Of a stretch of DNA of 64,000 nucleotides, positions 45,301-60,780 are shown in pieces (position 1 is the first letter of the stretch; each line of letters opens with the position of its first letter). The DNA is from Suillus spraguei (taxonomy: Eukaryota; Basidiomycota; Agaricomycetes; Boletales; Suillaceae). Below the pieces are notes generated by a model, which was not told the origin of the DNA, ran no database searches, and worked only from the letters and a program-made list of their open reading frames with translations. Location: contig JABCPU010000023.1 in NCBI GenBank assembly GCA_016800925.1, forward strand, positions 1-64,000, written 5' to 3'. The position numbers and the translations under genes are program-made.

Positions 45301-47945
45301 AGCGCAGAACGTGCAAACATCCAGAATCGGATGCGGTAGACCCTGCAGGCCTGGTATTTCATTACTTATCACAGTATGCAAGCATGTATGTACTTCATTG
45401 ATGGATTGATCTTAATTCTGTGATCGTCTGTGATGAGCCCAGGGCCCAGGCCAATCCGGAATCCTTACCGCATGTTCTATATCGGTGAGGCTCACATCGA
45501 GGCATCACTATCAGTGTGAGGGCAGAAATAGACATTTACCACTCCACCATATCATAATCTCTGGAATAAAATCATTGTTTGACATCGCATATTGTCCGCA
45601 CCCATCATAAGTCTGACAATCATGCAAGTATGTTTTCATGCTCACCACGAATTACCTATTGTTTAATACTGTTGGCACACTGTGTCGAGGAGCTGAGGTT
45701 TACTATGTGCTTGACAAGCCAGCTGTGTGATAGACCTATCCGCAAAGTTCCTATATGCTAGGATCAAATCAGGATTCCTTTCGCTCAAAATGCGAAACGC
45801 TGAATATGATCATCATTTGTCATTTTAAAACACAGCCCAGGGTTATCGCATGATTTCCGCGGCTATAAAACGGGCTATGCAACTTGCAGCATCTTTGCAA
45901 ACCCTTGGCACGGCAGGAAACGAGGTGTGGCGCACATTTTCATCTATCCAATTCATGACCTTGAGCGCGCGCTAAGTTTGGGTGTGCACTAACACAACGC
46001 ACCCTGGCTAACGTCTCATCAAAACTAGTGGAACATGTCAAACGCGCCATGCACCAGCGTGACAGTACCTTCGACCAAGACTCACCAAGCTACCACCGGG
46101 GGTCGATTCTTGGACGCTTGGTAGATAACGATTCAGCCTGTCGCGGTGTGGCACTAACCGCCGCCGCAAACACGACAGGGGGGTCGAAGAATTATCTCCC
46201 ACTGAATGTGTAAGTCTCCCAGTTGTACAGACTGGGCGGCGAGTTTCATCGCCGCCGATTCAGTCACGCAAACCGAGGGGGAACCAAGGAGATATGAGAT
46301 AGACAGGGAGTTTGGGGGGCTCATAGCAAGAGCACCGTCAAAGAACTTTAGTGAATTTACGGAACATGCCACCTGATAGATACGAGTGGAGCAGTTGTAG
46401 AAAGGGAGGGGAGGATAAACAGTACGCACATGTATATCCTATTTGTTGAAAGAAAAAAAGAGTGATTAAGGTCACATGTCGGCTCCCTTTGTCCCCGTCG
46501 TCCGACAAACCATGACCACACTGAAATGTGTTGTTGAACACCTCACAGGTATCCCTGACCTAGCGCTAGAAATCATGATCACATTGGCCGCGTTAGCAAT
46601 AGGACTCAAGGACACGTCATTCATAAAGTTGTGCCGTTCTGTGACGCCCAAAGTTGCCCCAAATTCCGAAAACAAGTTCCGGAATTTTGAACAAATTATG
46701 AGGCGTTCCGGATAGCCAAATTGGGGCCTGACAGTATGGACGGTTATTTCCAATTTCCCGATATATACGTTTGCTGATCGAGGCGTTGGGAAGGCTTGGT
46801 AGTGCATTTATTCCTTTTGTCTGAGAATCCAAAAGGGCCTTAGCGGAATTGGTGGTCCTGGAGGAACGGAAGGGATGGCCTAGAGTAGGGGTGATGCAAC
46901 CAGCAGCTGTGGGTGATGAGGGCTGCCGCGATCAAGCAGAGCCAGTAATGGGGTGATTTGTTCTTCATTTATGGTGATAGTATGAACATGAAGAACTTGT
47001 TCAATACCCAACTGCGTGCAAGGATACACTGGACAGAACTCGGGGAGACTGAGGGGAACATAGAGTGGGTGCCCTAATTGGGGCAAGTATAAAAGCATGT
47101 TGAGGATAGAACATGAGGGAAAGGGGAGAGGGAAGTAATACGAACAGACACTGGAAAGATGGTTATAAGAGGCATGGAGATTCGGAGTTATCAGTGTGGA
47201 GTGTGACACATAGCGATAAATCGAGCTCCATTAAGTCAGACATTGCTTTTCTCGTCGTTGATAACGGCGTACCTTTTGTGACATGATGGGTCAGCAATCT
47301 GTGGCGGTCCATTGTGCCATGGAGTCGCTGCTCAATATTCGCATCGAGAGCTACCTGGACCACACTGTTAAAATCGAAATCAAGCTGGTTCCTGTGCCAT
47401 AAGAGACGGCCGAGTTCACGCATATTAAACACGTACCCTGGTGCCTTCCGGTTATTATATGGCCCAAGGCGTACACTTATCAGTGTATTTCTGTTCAAGA
47501 GGCACGTTTGATCGATAAGTACTCTGGAAATTCGTTTAAGCAGTAGAAAATGTGTTGTTTCTACGAGACCTATAATACCGTAGATAAGCCCTGGCTGAGG
47601 TTCGGCCCGGTTTGAAAACGCTCTTCTCCCCTAGGCAAACCAAATAGAAGGGAAATAGTCGTTTGAACGAACTTCTTGATATTGGAACAACGGTGACCCG
47701 TCCCAGTGAATACAGCACCTTCCTTTCTAGGATGTCCAGAAAAGGTGTAGCACTGCAGCGGCCCGAAGCCAACCTGAAGTGACCAAAAGATGAACCTCAG
47801 TTGACCTTGACCTTGAATCCACTATTTCATTTATCTCAATTGTCCTTGAGTTTTTTTTTTTGGTTGGCAGGTTCAGCTGAGCTGGATCATAACAACATAG
47901 AACGGCAGACATACGTAGACTGTCTAGTCCACTCGATTCATAGTA
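45301..47945. other. Long interval without a supported gene
   Basis: Over 2.6 kb. A TATA-like 'gctataaaac' lies near 45863. Minus ORFs at 47163-47498 (contains RELGRLLWHRNQLDFDFNSV) and 46880-47209 are protein-like in composition but unrecognised and not linked by a convincing intron. A plus ORF at 46476-46715 is hydrophobic in the middle. These could be remains of one old gene. The last ~150 bp are the upstream region of the serine dehydratase. Confidence 0.3.
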
Positions 47946-50878
<2,933 letters not shown>

Positions 50879-51439
50879 CCAATCGGGTTGCTAATCGGGT
50901 CGTTCCTAACTAACCACGATGACTGGATTTTGTTATTTGTTGAATTATTGCTAGAGATGCCTACTTTTTAGAATATGGACGGTCTGGATTTTGCAGTATC
51001 AACCTGCTTCCTCGGTAATTTTGATCCGTACCGATGCCTTGAATAATAGTGTCACTCAGCCACCGACATCAATTCTATCTACGACTGCAAAAACACTTCT
51101 TTCGTCTTGAAAATATTATAAGACTATCAGAACACTTGAAAAACTGGGTTTCGAAATTTTCGTCAGCCAAGTGAGCTTTGAGCGGTATCGCTGAGCAGCA
51201 TCACAAGTTAAGCATGACGCACACAAAGAATGGAAAGAAGAGTCATTAAGCATGCGTATACTGGATTGGGATACCTACGGGAGATGAGACGTACAGGGAA
51301 GTAGTATGCAGCGTAAAATCACTGTAAAGGCGAAGGGCCGCTAAGCGCAGCCCAGGCCTGAATAGTTGTAAATTTGGCTAGAAAACCATCCATATCTGAT
51401 ATTGACTCGTCGGTGTTGATTAGCTCGTCTACCTCTGTT
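50879..51439. other. Intergenic, no gene seen
   Basis: Convergent 3' flank of the serine dehydratase and the kinase relic. Nothing recognisable. Confidence 0.45.
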
Positions 51440-53424
51440 GGTGAGTCTGGTTGTTGTGCACGTCGGTTGTAGGCTTCCGCATCAAGCACCTTCAAACACG
51501 TTACAAGGAAACGTCACATTAGTTGACCTGTGTGCGAGCGTACGAGAACTTTTCTATGACCCTGAAAAAAGTACTTCTTTTCGCCACATGCCACAGCGTC
51601 TAAAGTTGCCCATTCATGGAAGCGGCGCAATCTCCGTGGTAAAAGGACTTCGTTCTCGTAACGCAAGGAAATTCAGGTGAAACACCATATAAATGGCTCC
51701 AGATCATGGCAATATAGGTATTTCACTTTGCCTTGTTGACCCTCTTCGGTGAGAAGATCGAGCGCCATGAATGGCACTGTACCCGTGAGTTCGTTGCCGC
51801 GAGGACCTGGACCATCCGCCAACGAAGATAAATCGTAGTCGGTTAAAACGCCAATCTTCTTCCCGTCTTTCCAGTGCCACATCAAGTTTCCAGGGCTAAC
51901 ATCTCGATGATGGACCCCTTCCTTCCAGAGTAAGGTGGCCTTCATACTGTGTCAACAAAGAGCCGCATAGATGCATTAAAACACGTACACAAGATACACT
52001 GATGCCAGACGTCGAAAAGCTCCTTGAAGCTTCGTGATGGGAAGGAGCTTGCGGAATACAAGAATATGGAGCACGTGACTGCCCGTGGTAGGGTCTGGAA
52101 CGCTGAGCGCTTCTCAGATGGCAGATGTGGGATTCATAAACATGTGGTACCAAAGGAGCTCAGGAATGTCTTGGACAGTTGCGTGCCTTTTAGCGACCTC
52201 CTGAACATTTTTCAAAATCTCCGGTTCGCTAGTGTGACTCTCCTCTCCCCAAAATATTTTGGTTACCATTTTATCCTGGACGTTACCATATTTCTTCGTG
52301 AGCACTTCGCTAGTGACAGGGAACACATTAGTAGCCCGCCCTTGTAGTCCGTAGTGCGTTCCTCTTTCATCGTGGTTAGTGTGAGACAACAGGTCCACTA
52401 TTCCAAGATCTTTATCTTTGACTTTGAATTCGTTGTAAGGCATACAACAGTACCATGAATCGCTGGAGATCTTGAACGAAGTTGATCCCTGAGCATTGAA
52501 TGATCCCTTGCGGATCATAATACCAGATCCATATTACATCGTCTGAAAAAGCTGTGGTAAGAGCGCGATTAATCTCGACAGACGAACGAACCCACCAACG
52601 ACAATAATATTCAGGAGGAAACTGACTCCAAGATTGGCCGCAAACATTTCGGCAGCGTACAGACCCGTCTGGACGGTTACATTGATATCTGCGTCTGCAC
52701 CTGTGTCATCACGGTCCATATTGGATCTTTTCGCGGTGGATTCCAAAGGGTCCGTGGCCTTGTGCTTCGAGCTGGACCAGCTCTGGGAAGGCTGGGCAGT
52801 GGTAAGGATAGAAGACAGAACTGCAGCTTGGCCGATTTACTTTGATCTCGGAATCAAACTTAAAAATCACTTACATGTAGTGCCAGACGCAGGTTGTGTT
52901 ACTGGGGTCTGCGAAGGACCTGGCACCAGGTCTTCAGCCTGAAGATGATCCACCGGCAGATATTCAGGTTTGGTAGGGACATAGTCTGTCACTATATACG
53001 AAGAGGGCGGTGGCTTAATCCCTTTCGTCCTCCCTGGCGTCTTTCTCTTGAACTCGATGCAAGCTAGAACGTCTTTCCAGCGGAGATCTTTTGGCTCTGC
53101 CGTTGCGTTTGTGTCCATATGGGTCTTGTGCTTCTTCTTGCGCTGTTCGTCATCTTCCTGGTCATTCTCTCCGTCGTCGTTCTTCTGCCTGTCCTTCTGT
53201 TTGCTCTTCTTGCTGCCCTTCTTGCTACACTTCTCACCCCGGAAGGGGGCATATGGGCTACTCAAAGGAAGAATGACGAGGTCAAGCTTCCGAGTTGGTT
53301 TCTTGCTCTGGTGAGTTTGGCGCATGGGCATATCGTTCTGCTGGCAGATCGTATCGACGACGGGGACGGGACCCATGGCTGTCTGTGGTAGATTCCATTT
53401 TACTAGAACCATGAGCTGGTACAT
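51440..53424 (-). pseudogene. FunK1-type fungal protein kinase, multiply disrupted
   Basis: FunK1 kinases are an expanded basidiomycete family of unknown role. The N-terminal part (53424-52867) has a Lys/Asp/Glu-rich insert and RWKDVLACIEFKRK. Then come TGLYAAEMFAANLG, DDVIWIWYYDPQGIIQCSG, LHILVFRKLLPITKL, the catalytic loop HHRDVSPGNLMWHW, TDYDLSSLADGPGPRGNELT, GTVPFMALDLLTEEGQ and HDLEPFIWCF. Three in-frame TGA codons interrupt it: 52116-52114 (after NPTSAI, where Arg CGA is expected), 51675-51673 (after FIWCFT, where Trp TGG is expected) and 51516-51514. Small deletions also shift the frame near 52020 (K-ELFDVWHQC) and 52400. The catalytic Asp is still present but the gene cannot give a full product. 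Confidence 0.8.
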
Positions 53425-53782
53425 TTGAGCGTAGTGGAGTAGACGATGTGCCAGTCTCGCCAGCAGGGGACATGACGCTAGGTGTTGTTGTTACGCTGGC
53501 TTGAGTATTGTGAGTAGGTGGAAAAAAATTAGAAGGACAAGAAAGACGATTGCTTCATGCTTACCTTATATCTGGTCGACCAATGTAGTGCATGGATCAA
53601 TCTGATGCTGTCGGATGTGGAGATATCATTGATGTAACAGAATTTCGACGCGTCGCTATCAACACACGCACGTGACTCTGACTTCTTTGAGCATCTGCCC
53701 TTCAAAGTCCTTGACGAAAGCTTCAGCATTGGAATATTCAATTCTGAGTCGTTTAGATCGTCTACTTATATCTCGACTGCAC
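53425..53782. other. Divergent promoter region of kinase relic and cyclin
   Basis: 358 bp between outward-reading genes. Short minus ORFs here (53529-53741) are not recognisable. Confidence 0.35.
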
Positions 53783-55209
53783 ATGGATCCAGGACATTCC
53801 AGGGTCCCATCTCCATCACAGCTACCGGCTTCATTCTCTAAATATCATCATCCTTACTTCACAGCAGCTGAAGTACAATACCTATCCGAGAAACAACGTG
53901 GAAAGCTGTCTGCCACGCAAGAGGAGAAAGCAAGACAGCAAGCATGTGGATTTATAGAGGCTGTGGGCTCAAAGATTGGCTTGTGCGTTTTTACCCACAG
54001 CAATATGGATACTGGCGTTGACGGCAAAGGACAGTCCTAGGAAGACTTTAGCCACTGCCCAGAATCTGTACCACCGGTTCCACTTGTTCTTTCCTCGAAA
54101 GGACTTCAACTATCACGATGTTACTCTAGCAGCTTTGTATGTCTCCACTAAGATGCATGACACGCTGAAAAAACCTCGGGAGATCCTCATGGTCTCATAT
54201 GCTGTACGATTCCCAGAGCTTGCAGCCAAATCAAAGTCCGTCGGCGGAGAAGTTGATATGGATCCCGCGGTGTGTGGCGATTCTATGAACTATAGATGCT
54301 CTTTTGCTGACGTGGTGCATTTAGACGGCTGAGAACGACCGCCAGAGATTGCTGGCTGTGGAGCGACTGATATTAGAGACAATATGCTTCAATTTCACCA
54401 GTAAAATGCCGTTTTCTTATGTGATCAAAATTGGGAGGAAGCTGAAAGGTGCTTCTACTCATTCAGTGCTCTCTGTATTTGCATATTCAACTTTCTGCAT
54501 TATCAGCATCAAAGAAGTTGATTAAATGTGCATGGCGGCTCACCATTGACAGGTGTGTCATAATTTTTATTATAATTCATCTCATGTTCATATCTAAGCA
54601 CAATGACAGCCACAGGACATTGGTACCGATCATGTATCCACCGAATACTGTCGCATTAGGGTGTCTCTATACCGCCTCCTTACTGACGACACTTGAGCCG
54701 CCGCCATCTCCCCTTGTGGAGGCACAATTGGACTCACGGGTGGCAACCATTCTAAAGGGAAAAGGCGATTGGGAACGGACGTACATGGCTGAAGCCGAGG
54801 ACTTGCAAGGTCGGGAACTTCTCTATTTGTGTTTCCCAACTAATTGCCACCTCCCACAGAAATTGCGCATGTACTTATCGATCTACTCATACAAGCCGCG
54901 CAAAATCCGTCGGCCAATACATCTCCACGTACTCCAGCATCACCTTCCCCACATCCGTCCCCACGAAATCAACACTTGTCATACACTGGCAATCCGCAAC
55001 CTCCACCGATTCCATACAAGGCAGATCAGCTCATCCGTCTTAAGATTATGATGCGGCAAAATGAACACCCGCTGCGGCCACAGCAACCTCTCGGAAGTGC
55101 TGATCCAAGCGAGCTGTACAATGGGAATGATATTGCCATGCTAGGGAGAAACCAAGGGACTGTTAGATTTTTATTTGGACCTCCAGGAGTTGTTGGTCAA
55201 GGAGTGTAG
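53783..55209 (+). CDS. CTK2: Ctk2-like cyclin (CTD-kinase regulatory subunit)
   Basis: Cyclin partner of a transcriptional CDK that phosphorylates the RNA polymerase II C-terminal domain. It starts at ATG 53783 (MDPGHSRVPSPSQLP) and ends at 55209. The cyclin box begins YFTAAEVQYLSEKQRGKLS, continues EEKARQQACGFIEAVGSKIG, then FPRKTLATAQNLYHRFHLFF, PRKDFNYHDVTLAALYVSTK, and MHDTLKKPREILMVSYAVRF. The second cyclin fold contains RLLAVERLILETICFNF and HRTLVPIMYPPNTVALGCLY. A Pro/Ser-rich linker and a C-terminal RFLFGPPGVVGQGV follow. Six short introns join in frame without lesions. Cyclin K/L/T family assignment is firm; Ctk2 rather than another transcriptional cyclin is my best call. Confidence 0.82.
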
Positions 55210-55389
55210 GGTCGCCAGCAAGGATGTGAACCGTGAATCTCTATAAAATTATTTTTGAGTTAGGTTGCAATAGCAGGTTCGGCAGCGGCCTCCGTGTGAG
55301 TTAATTTTAAATCACAGCTCCCAGTTGAACCTCAACTGTTCTTTGTTGCTCCCTACTTGGTAGTTTTAATTCTTCACGCTTCAGACGAG

Positions 55390-56521
55390 ATGGATCAACG
55401 TACGACCTCGCAAGATCTGGTACCATTCACTGGCACACGGACGATGCTTATCCTTGTTGGACTGGTGGCATCAGGAAAGGTAACTTAATTGCATTTGATT
55501 TTGGAATGCCACATGGAAACGACTCTTGTAGTCCACATTTGCCCAAGCACTCGAACGTCACTTTCCACAATTTCGCAGATGTAATCAAGATGAGCTTGGG
55601 ACGAGACAGCGTGTCGAGAATTTAGCTCACTGCACGCTCCGCGAAGGCTTGTCACCTTGCATTGACCGGTGCAACTTTGATGTGATGTAAGCCTATGTTG
55701 TATGCAGATTGGGCCAATGCATGAAGATAACATTACCTACAGACAGCGATCACATTGGATCAATATCGCTCGCCAGTTTCCTGGAACTCCGATCAGCATT
55801 ATTGTTTTCGATACCCCCTATCAGGTTCGTTGAGATTCATGAGAAGGAATCAAAGCTAATCGTAGCTTTATCATGCACTGCATCTGTATCTAGGTCTGCT
55901 CCTCCCGTCTTCAGGAACGTACGTGAACTTGTTTGTAGATTACTTATTACAGAGATCGATGATCCCACAGGAAGTTCGCATCCAACCATCAAGGATCCTC
56001 AACAAGGTCAATCTATTCTGGCCAGGTTTGCATCGGACCTCCAGTTCCCGCAACCCAACGAAGGGTATGATCACATTCTTTACTTAAAGCCTTCGGATCA
56101 CCCTCGTGCCAAGTATACGAACGAAGACATTGGTTTGATATTACAACGGCTCCAAGCTTCTTCTACATATTTCAAACGGGGGAACATTCCGCCCCCTTTA
56201 CATGCTTCCTTCGTTTCCACAAGCCCAGCTTCCGTTCAGAAACAAGGTCGCGGGTACGGAGCTGGCTATTCTCATCGCGGTGGTAGGGGCCACCGCTTTC
56301 CATTCAGTGGACTTCCCAAGTCCTATTCTACAAGGGGCAATGACCGCGGAGGAGGAATCAGTAGGACTATAAATCCAGAAATGTATTTGACGAGTGGACT
56401 CAAGGACTCTGATAGAGCACATCTCGAGTCCGATGTAGCTGTCCGAGGAGTACGGGCAGGTGCTGCCAGTGGCACTCCTGAAGATCCCGTGGAGATCGTA
56501 CGAACTTCAAACCCTGGGTAA
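55390..56521 (+). CDS. P-loop ATPase/kinase-like protein with RGG-rich tail
   Basis: Small P-loop protein. Walker A is GLVASGKST (around residue 25-33), split by the first intron. Downstream are CNQDELGTRQ, CIDRCNFDVIQRSHWINIAR and PGTPISIIVFDTPY, as in the kinase-like (AAA_33/PNK-type) domain found in polynucleotide-kinase and aprataxin-related fungal proteins. VCSSRLQEQ, HPTIKDPQQGQSILARFASD and GYDHILYLKPSDHP follow. The C-terminal 90 residues contain GRGYG, SHRGGRGHR and RGNDRGGG repeats that suggest RNA or single-strand nucleic-acid binding. Introns near 55480, 55676, 55829 and 55920 join in frame. Substrate unknown; a nucleic-acid 5'-kinase role is inference. Confidence 0.7.
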
Positions 56522-56729
56522 GAGAACTTGCGACTGCATATTATTAGGTTCATGAATATAAAATACTGCCTTCAAAAGTAGTCCAGAGCCGGTTTATTTC
56601 GTAGGAAGAACCTTGCCTAAAGCGAGACTAAACGACGAGACAAATACTTCGCACATAGTGTTGTGTTGAATTTTCAAGTGACCGGAGACTATGGTTTCTG
56701 ATGCGACAAAACCCGCCCGGTAATCGGCA

Positions 56730-57850
56730 TCATGAATCTGATTTTTTTGCTGAGCTGTCCATATTGTCCGTGTTTTCCGCGTTTTTTATGGTCTGACCTA
56801 GAATCTTTGCGCTCACCTGCAGTTGAAGTAGTTATATATGAGATTTGAAAATAACGATCGAGATTTGGACTACTAACGTTCCGAATATGCATTGCGGCAC
56901 GCTCGACGCCGTATTCCTTGGCACGTTTATACTGCTTCAGAGCCTCTTCGAGCTGCCCAGCTTCACAAGGAACGGGAGTTAATTTTAGGAACAATAAGCC
57001 ATGTCATAATTTACTCACTGGCTTCCAAAACTGCGGCGAGATTGAATGCGATCTCAGGGTCTTCTGGTGAGAGGGAAGCCGCAATACTGGAACACAATAG
57101 TCAGTGGACCGATAAGGAAGCTCTAAACAGTTTACGTGCTGGAGATGATGCAAAGCAAGGTCAGGACGTGCAACAGGGGATATTATGTATGCGCTTGCGA
57201 GGTCTTTCGAATACTAATGTCGTCATCCAGATTTAGACAACTCTTAAGATGAGGCACGCACTTGTGTGAGCGTCGGCACTAGCGGGTTGCAATGCTATTG
57301 ACTCTTTCCAAGCCGCAATAGCGTTGTCAAACTCCTCTAAGGGGGAATTACTCAGCGCCCTGAAATTTGTGGAAGTGAGTTGGACAAACTGAGGTGATAA
57401 TGCGTGACGCCCAAGTTGAACAGAGAACTAGCATTACGCTTGATTTCGACACTACGATTGTAAAGTTCTTTGGCGCCTTGAATATCACCCTCCTCTAGCT
57501 TCTGGGTCCCCTGTTCTAGACATCGCATGGCTTCCATCTCTGCAGGATCTGATGCCGTCGAGTGCAGTGTGGTGGAAGTTGCCCATCCTTGAAAAATTCC
57601 ATTTTAACGCCAGATGAAAGTAGAAAATGCAGTGCTGACTTTTGGATATATTGTTCCTTGATTCACCCGCACATTTGCGACGGAACGCATAGCCGGGACG
57701 CGCTGTGGCAATGACAGGTGCTTCGTAGCTTGTCGTGAGTACTAAAAGCCTTGAATGGGGAGCTCGGCTCGATTTGAAGGACGTATTTGTCCTCAAAGAG
57801 AAGTTAGCAAGTCTAGAGAGGGCGCGTGTGCTCGCGGTTGCAAAGGACAT
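56730..57850 (-). CDS. Mitochondrial-type TPR repeat protein
   Basis: Starts MSFATASTRALSRLANFSLR, a basic serine/arginine-rich leader that looks like a mitochondrial targeting sequence. After an intron it continues WATSTTLHSTASDPAEMEAM and then tetratricopeptide-like helices: CLEQGTQKLEEGDIQGAKEL, SVEIKRNASSLFNLGVTHY, NAIAAWKESIALQPASADAH, HLQTAASLSPEDPEIAFNLA and QLEEALKQYKRAKEYGVERA. It ends AKKSDS at 56730. Spacing of 30-40 residues and the small/large pattern fit TPRs. The role is unknown; family members in fungi are described only as mitochondrial TPR proteins. Junctions at the internal exons were placed by eye. Confidence 0.65.
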
Positions 57851-58000
57851 TTTTCTAATTGTTCAGGTTCAAAGCGGTAAGTACGTTTGAAGAAGACCTA
57901 GGTTGGTGGTACTTTAGGTAATTTATTCCCACACACCCCGCGCAAAATTCGTCGGTGTCCGCTCGTTGCTCTCACTCAGCAAAGCTGCTTGTTCTTAAGC

Positions 58001-58932
58001 ATGTCTTCAAGTGACCCTCAAAACTCAGCCTCCGGCTCGCAGGACCCAACATCTTTTTTGCGGTCGGCCACTTTCTCGCGTGATGGACCAGCAGTGTCCG
58101 TGGAGAATGCTGTAACGGCTAATGACTTGCTCCTGGGTGCATACGACCCAGCCAAATTACATCCTCTGGCTCAGCTTGGGGACCAATTAGACTATCTTGT
58201 ACTAGATGATGATAAGACGAGCGAGTTGCCGGGGGCTGGCACTGCCATTCCTTCTCGAGGTTGGAGTGATGATTTATGCTACGGAACTGGTACAATGTAT
58301 CTCAGCGGTAGGTCTTCCCTCTTTCGGTTCCTTTACATGAGTTTTGCACGAGTTTGTACGTCTACGGCTCGTGCCCTCTCTCATTCCATCTTCTCTCACC
58401 TTATCGTATTGCTGTCATCTCCAACTTCGGCCATTCTTATTGTTTTCGCTTGTCACATGCTCATCTATCATCCCTCAAGGTCTGGCATTGGGTGGCTTTT
58501 GGGGTGTAAGTGAAGGCGCTCGAAGACCTCTAGCCGTATCAAATACCCGCCTCCGGATCAATAGCGTTCTTAATTCTGTCACGCGAAGAGGGACGTTCAT
58601 AGGTAACTCGGCTGGTGTACTTGGTGAGTTCACCTTTCTCGTCGAGGTATGTCACTAATTTTTCATGACTCACAGCCCTAGTCTATAACGGAATCAACTC
58701 CACCATTGACTCTTTTCGCGGAAAACATGACACAGCTGGCAGCATGGCTGCGGGTGCATTAACAGGCGCCCTCTACAAGTCGACAGGTACAAATGATTTC
58801 CCCAGCCTCTCTGTTTACGTTTTTTGATTTAAAAACTTTTCTCCATTAGCCGGAGTAAAACCCGCTCTTGCAGCAGCATCAGTGATCTCGGGAGTGGCAG
58901 GGATTTGGAGCTACGTGAAGAAGAGCGTATGA
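58001..58932 (+). CDS. TIM23: Tim23, inner-membrane protein translocase channel
   Basis: Core subunit of the TIM23 presequence translocase. The start is ATG 58001 and the stop is at 58932. The hydrophilic N-terminal half contains DYLVLDDDKTSELPGAGTAI, the intermembrane-space part. The Tim17/Tim23 domain follows with about four membrane segments: TGTMYLSGLALGGFWGVSEG, GTFIGNSAGVLALVYNGINS, GSMAAGALTGALYKST and KPALAAASVISGVAGIWSYV. Glycine-rich GxxxG-type spacing is preserved. Four exons join cleanly; the first intron is long for this window (about 170 bp). No lesions. Confidence 0.9.
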
Positions 58933-59711
58933 TAGACCTGTGTAACATATACCTTCCTAATATTTGCTTACTTATGTGAGATTTATTCTCACATGTAAGC
59001 GTCCCAATGGGATTTACAGAACCTCGGCCGGTCGTTCAGGCCTGTTTAGATCACTACTGCGCGAGATCCAAAGAAGACGTGCCTTCAGCTTCCCAAATAC
59101 TGCTCGGAACAGATTTGGGACCCTATATCGGTCACCTTCAGATCTGTCAGTGTCAAACTTTTTGGGTACTGAGATTCAGAATTCTGATACCTTTCAGTCT
59201 TCCTCTGACCCCGAGCTCCGCTCCCTAGAAATAGGTATTATATGATATGATCGCCTACAAACGAAATGGATAAATTCCAAGTTCCTATGCTCTGGCCTAA
59301 TATCGATTAATCCTCTTGTAGGCTCACAGTGCCGCACCGTGTCTCCCAGGCAAATATCTCGTGACATATGCACACTTGCTCTATTGACTCCTACTGGTCT
59401 AGGCAACACTCATGGGAAAAGGTGTCAGCCAAGAATGGTTTGAGCTCTCCCTACAAGTCGTTGAATTATCACGCTCACGATGTTGACCATGCGTCGCGCA
59501 CGCGCCTCAGTATCGAAGGAGATGTCGCAGTGAGTGCTTGCTTGCTGTCTATCCTTACGCACGCATCAGAGCCTAGCTCACTTTCCACCATCACAATGTC
59601 TCAGAGTACACGTCAGATACGTCCGGTAACGCCTATCACACCCGTGAAGTGCATATCATCGTATGTGGTCAAATTTTCTATGGCTCCGGCTTGCTGAGCA
59701 AACTACGCTCA
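58933..59711. other. Unresolved interval upstream of the velvet gene
   Basis: A plus ORF (to 59245) has an RSLLREIQRRR segment and an intron-like GGTATTATA...CTTGTAG could join it to 59321 onward, but no ATG opens it. An ATG at 59597 (MSQSTRQIRP) could be an upstream exon of the velvet gene. Nothing is recognisable. Confidence 0.3.
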
Positions 59712-60780
59712 ATGCCCAGCAGCTACAAGAAGCTCTTTCACGAATTGCCCTGGGAAAGCCCTCAGCCTTCACCGAGGTCCGTCGCTTCAAGCGACCATTC
59801 AAACACGCAGTCGCCTCCGTCATCCTGGAGTATGCCATCTCAGTCAGAGTCATCTGGCCAGCAGGGTACCGCTTGGAGCCAGGCTTCTTCCACCGATCGC
59901 GCTAGTCCATCCATGTCTAATCAATATATTTCGAGTCAATCTCGGGTCCAACACTCCTCGTTCCTAAATGATGGTCAGACAAGGCAAGTTATTTGTAGTA
60001 TGGTGATCTTTCTTGCGTTGATCAATTGGTAAGCAAGGTCATACCACCTTGATGTCGTGCAACATCCCCAAAGGACCGCGGAATTTGGTTCCGCTAGCCT
60101 TTCCCGATTGCCACTAGCTCCACCAGTAGTCGTACAACTCACCGTACGCGATCGCTTTGGGAATTCTATCATTCCGTAAGTCTCATTAGCACCTCACAAG
60201 GTTAGCGTACACAAATATTTTGCCGACAGTGAGATGGAGCTGCCATTCTTGATCGCCCACTTGTCACTGTTCACAGATGATGGGTCACGGCCGTTGGATA
60301 TGGGCACCTCACCAAACGGGGAGGCACCTCCGCGGCGTTTGCTTTACGGAAACCTAGTGTCGTCACCTCAGAAATTGCGCGACCTTCAGGGCCGTCTTGG
60401 ATTATATTTTCTGTTTCCCGACGCGAGTATACGTTGGCGCGGCCGCTTTCAGCTCGGGATTTCTCTGTTACGGATATCAGAGTACGTGGAGCAGGAACGA
60501 GGCGGGTGACCGTGGCTGAATTTTATTCATTTCTCACATTCACAGGACTAATGCTTCTGGTACTATGAGTATTGCATCTCAAGGGACTGTACTCGCACAG
60601 GCTCGCACACGGTCATTTGATGTCTATGCCCATGAAAATTACGTCGCACCGCGTAAGGATCTGGTTTTATTGTTGATGATGCTGGCACCGACCCTTTTCA
60701 AAACAGCCACTACACGCTTAACGCAAAGCTTCCTGAGACAAGGTGCACGAATCCACGCGTTCACCCCAAACGGTCCTTAG
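59712..60780 (+). CDS. Velvet-domain regulatory protein
   Basis: Fungal transcription regulator of development and secondary metabolism. The start is ATG 59712 (MPSSYKKLFHELPWESPQP), followed by a Ser/Gln-rich stretch. The velvet domain starts YHLDVVQHPQRTAEFGSASL and continues SRLPLAPPVVVQLTVRD, LPFLIAHLSLFTDDGSRPLD, LLYGNLVSSPQKLRDLQGRL, GLYFLFPDASIRWRGRFQLG, ARTRSFDVYAHENYVAPP and ends QGARIHAF. The first intron (59984-60037) starts with GC in the context AG|GCAAGT; three GT-AG introns follow (60177, 60482, 60653 regions). The short tail after the domain is like VosA/VelB-type members rather than VeA, but I cannot assign which. Nuclear function inferred. Confidence 0.87.
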
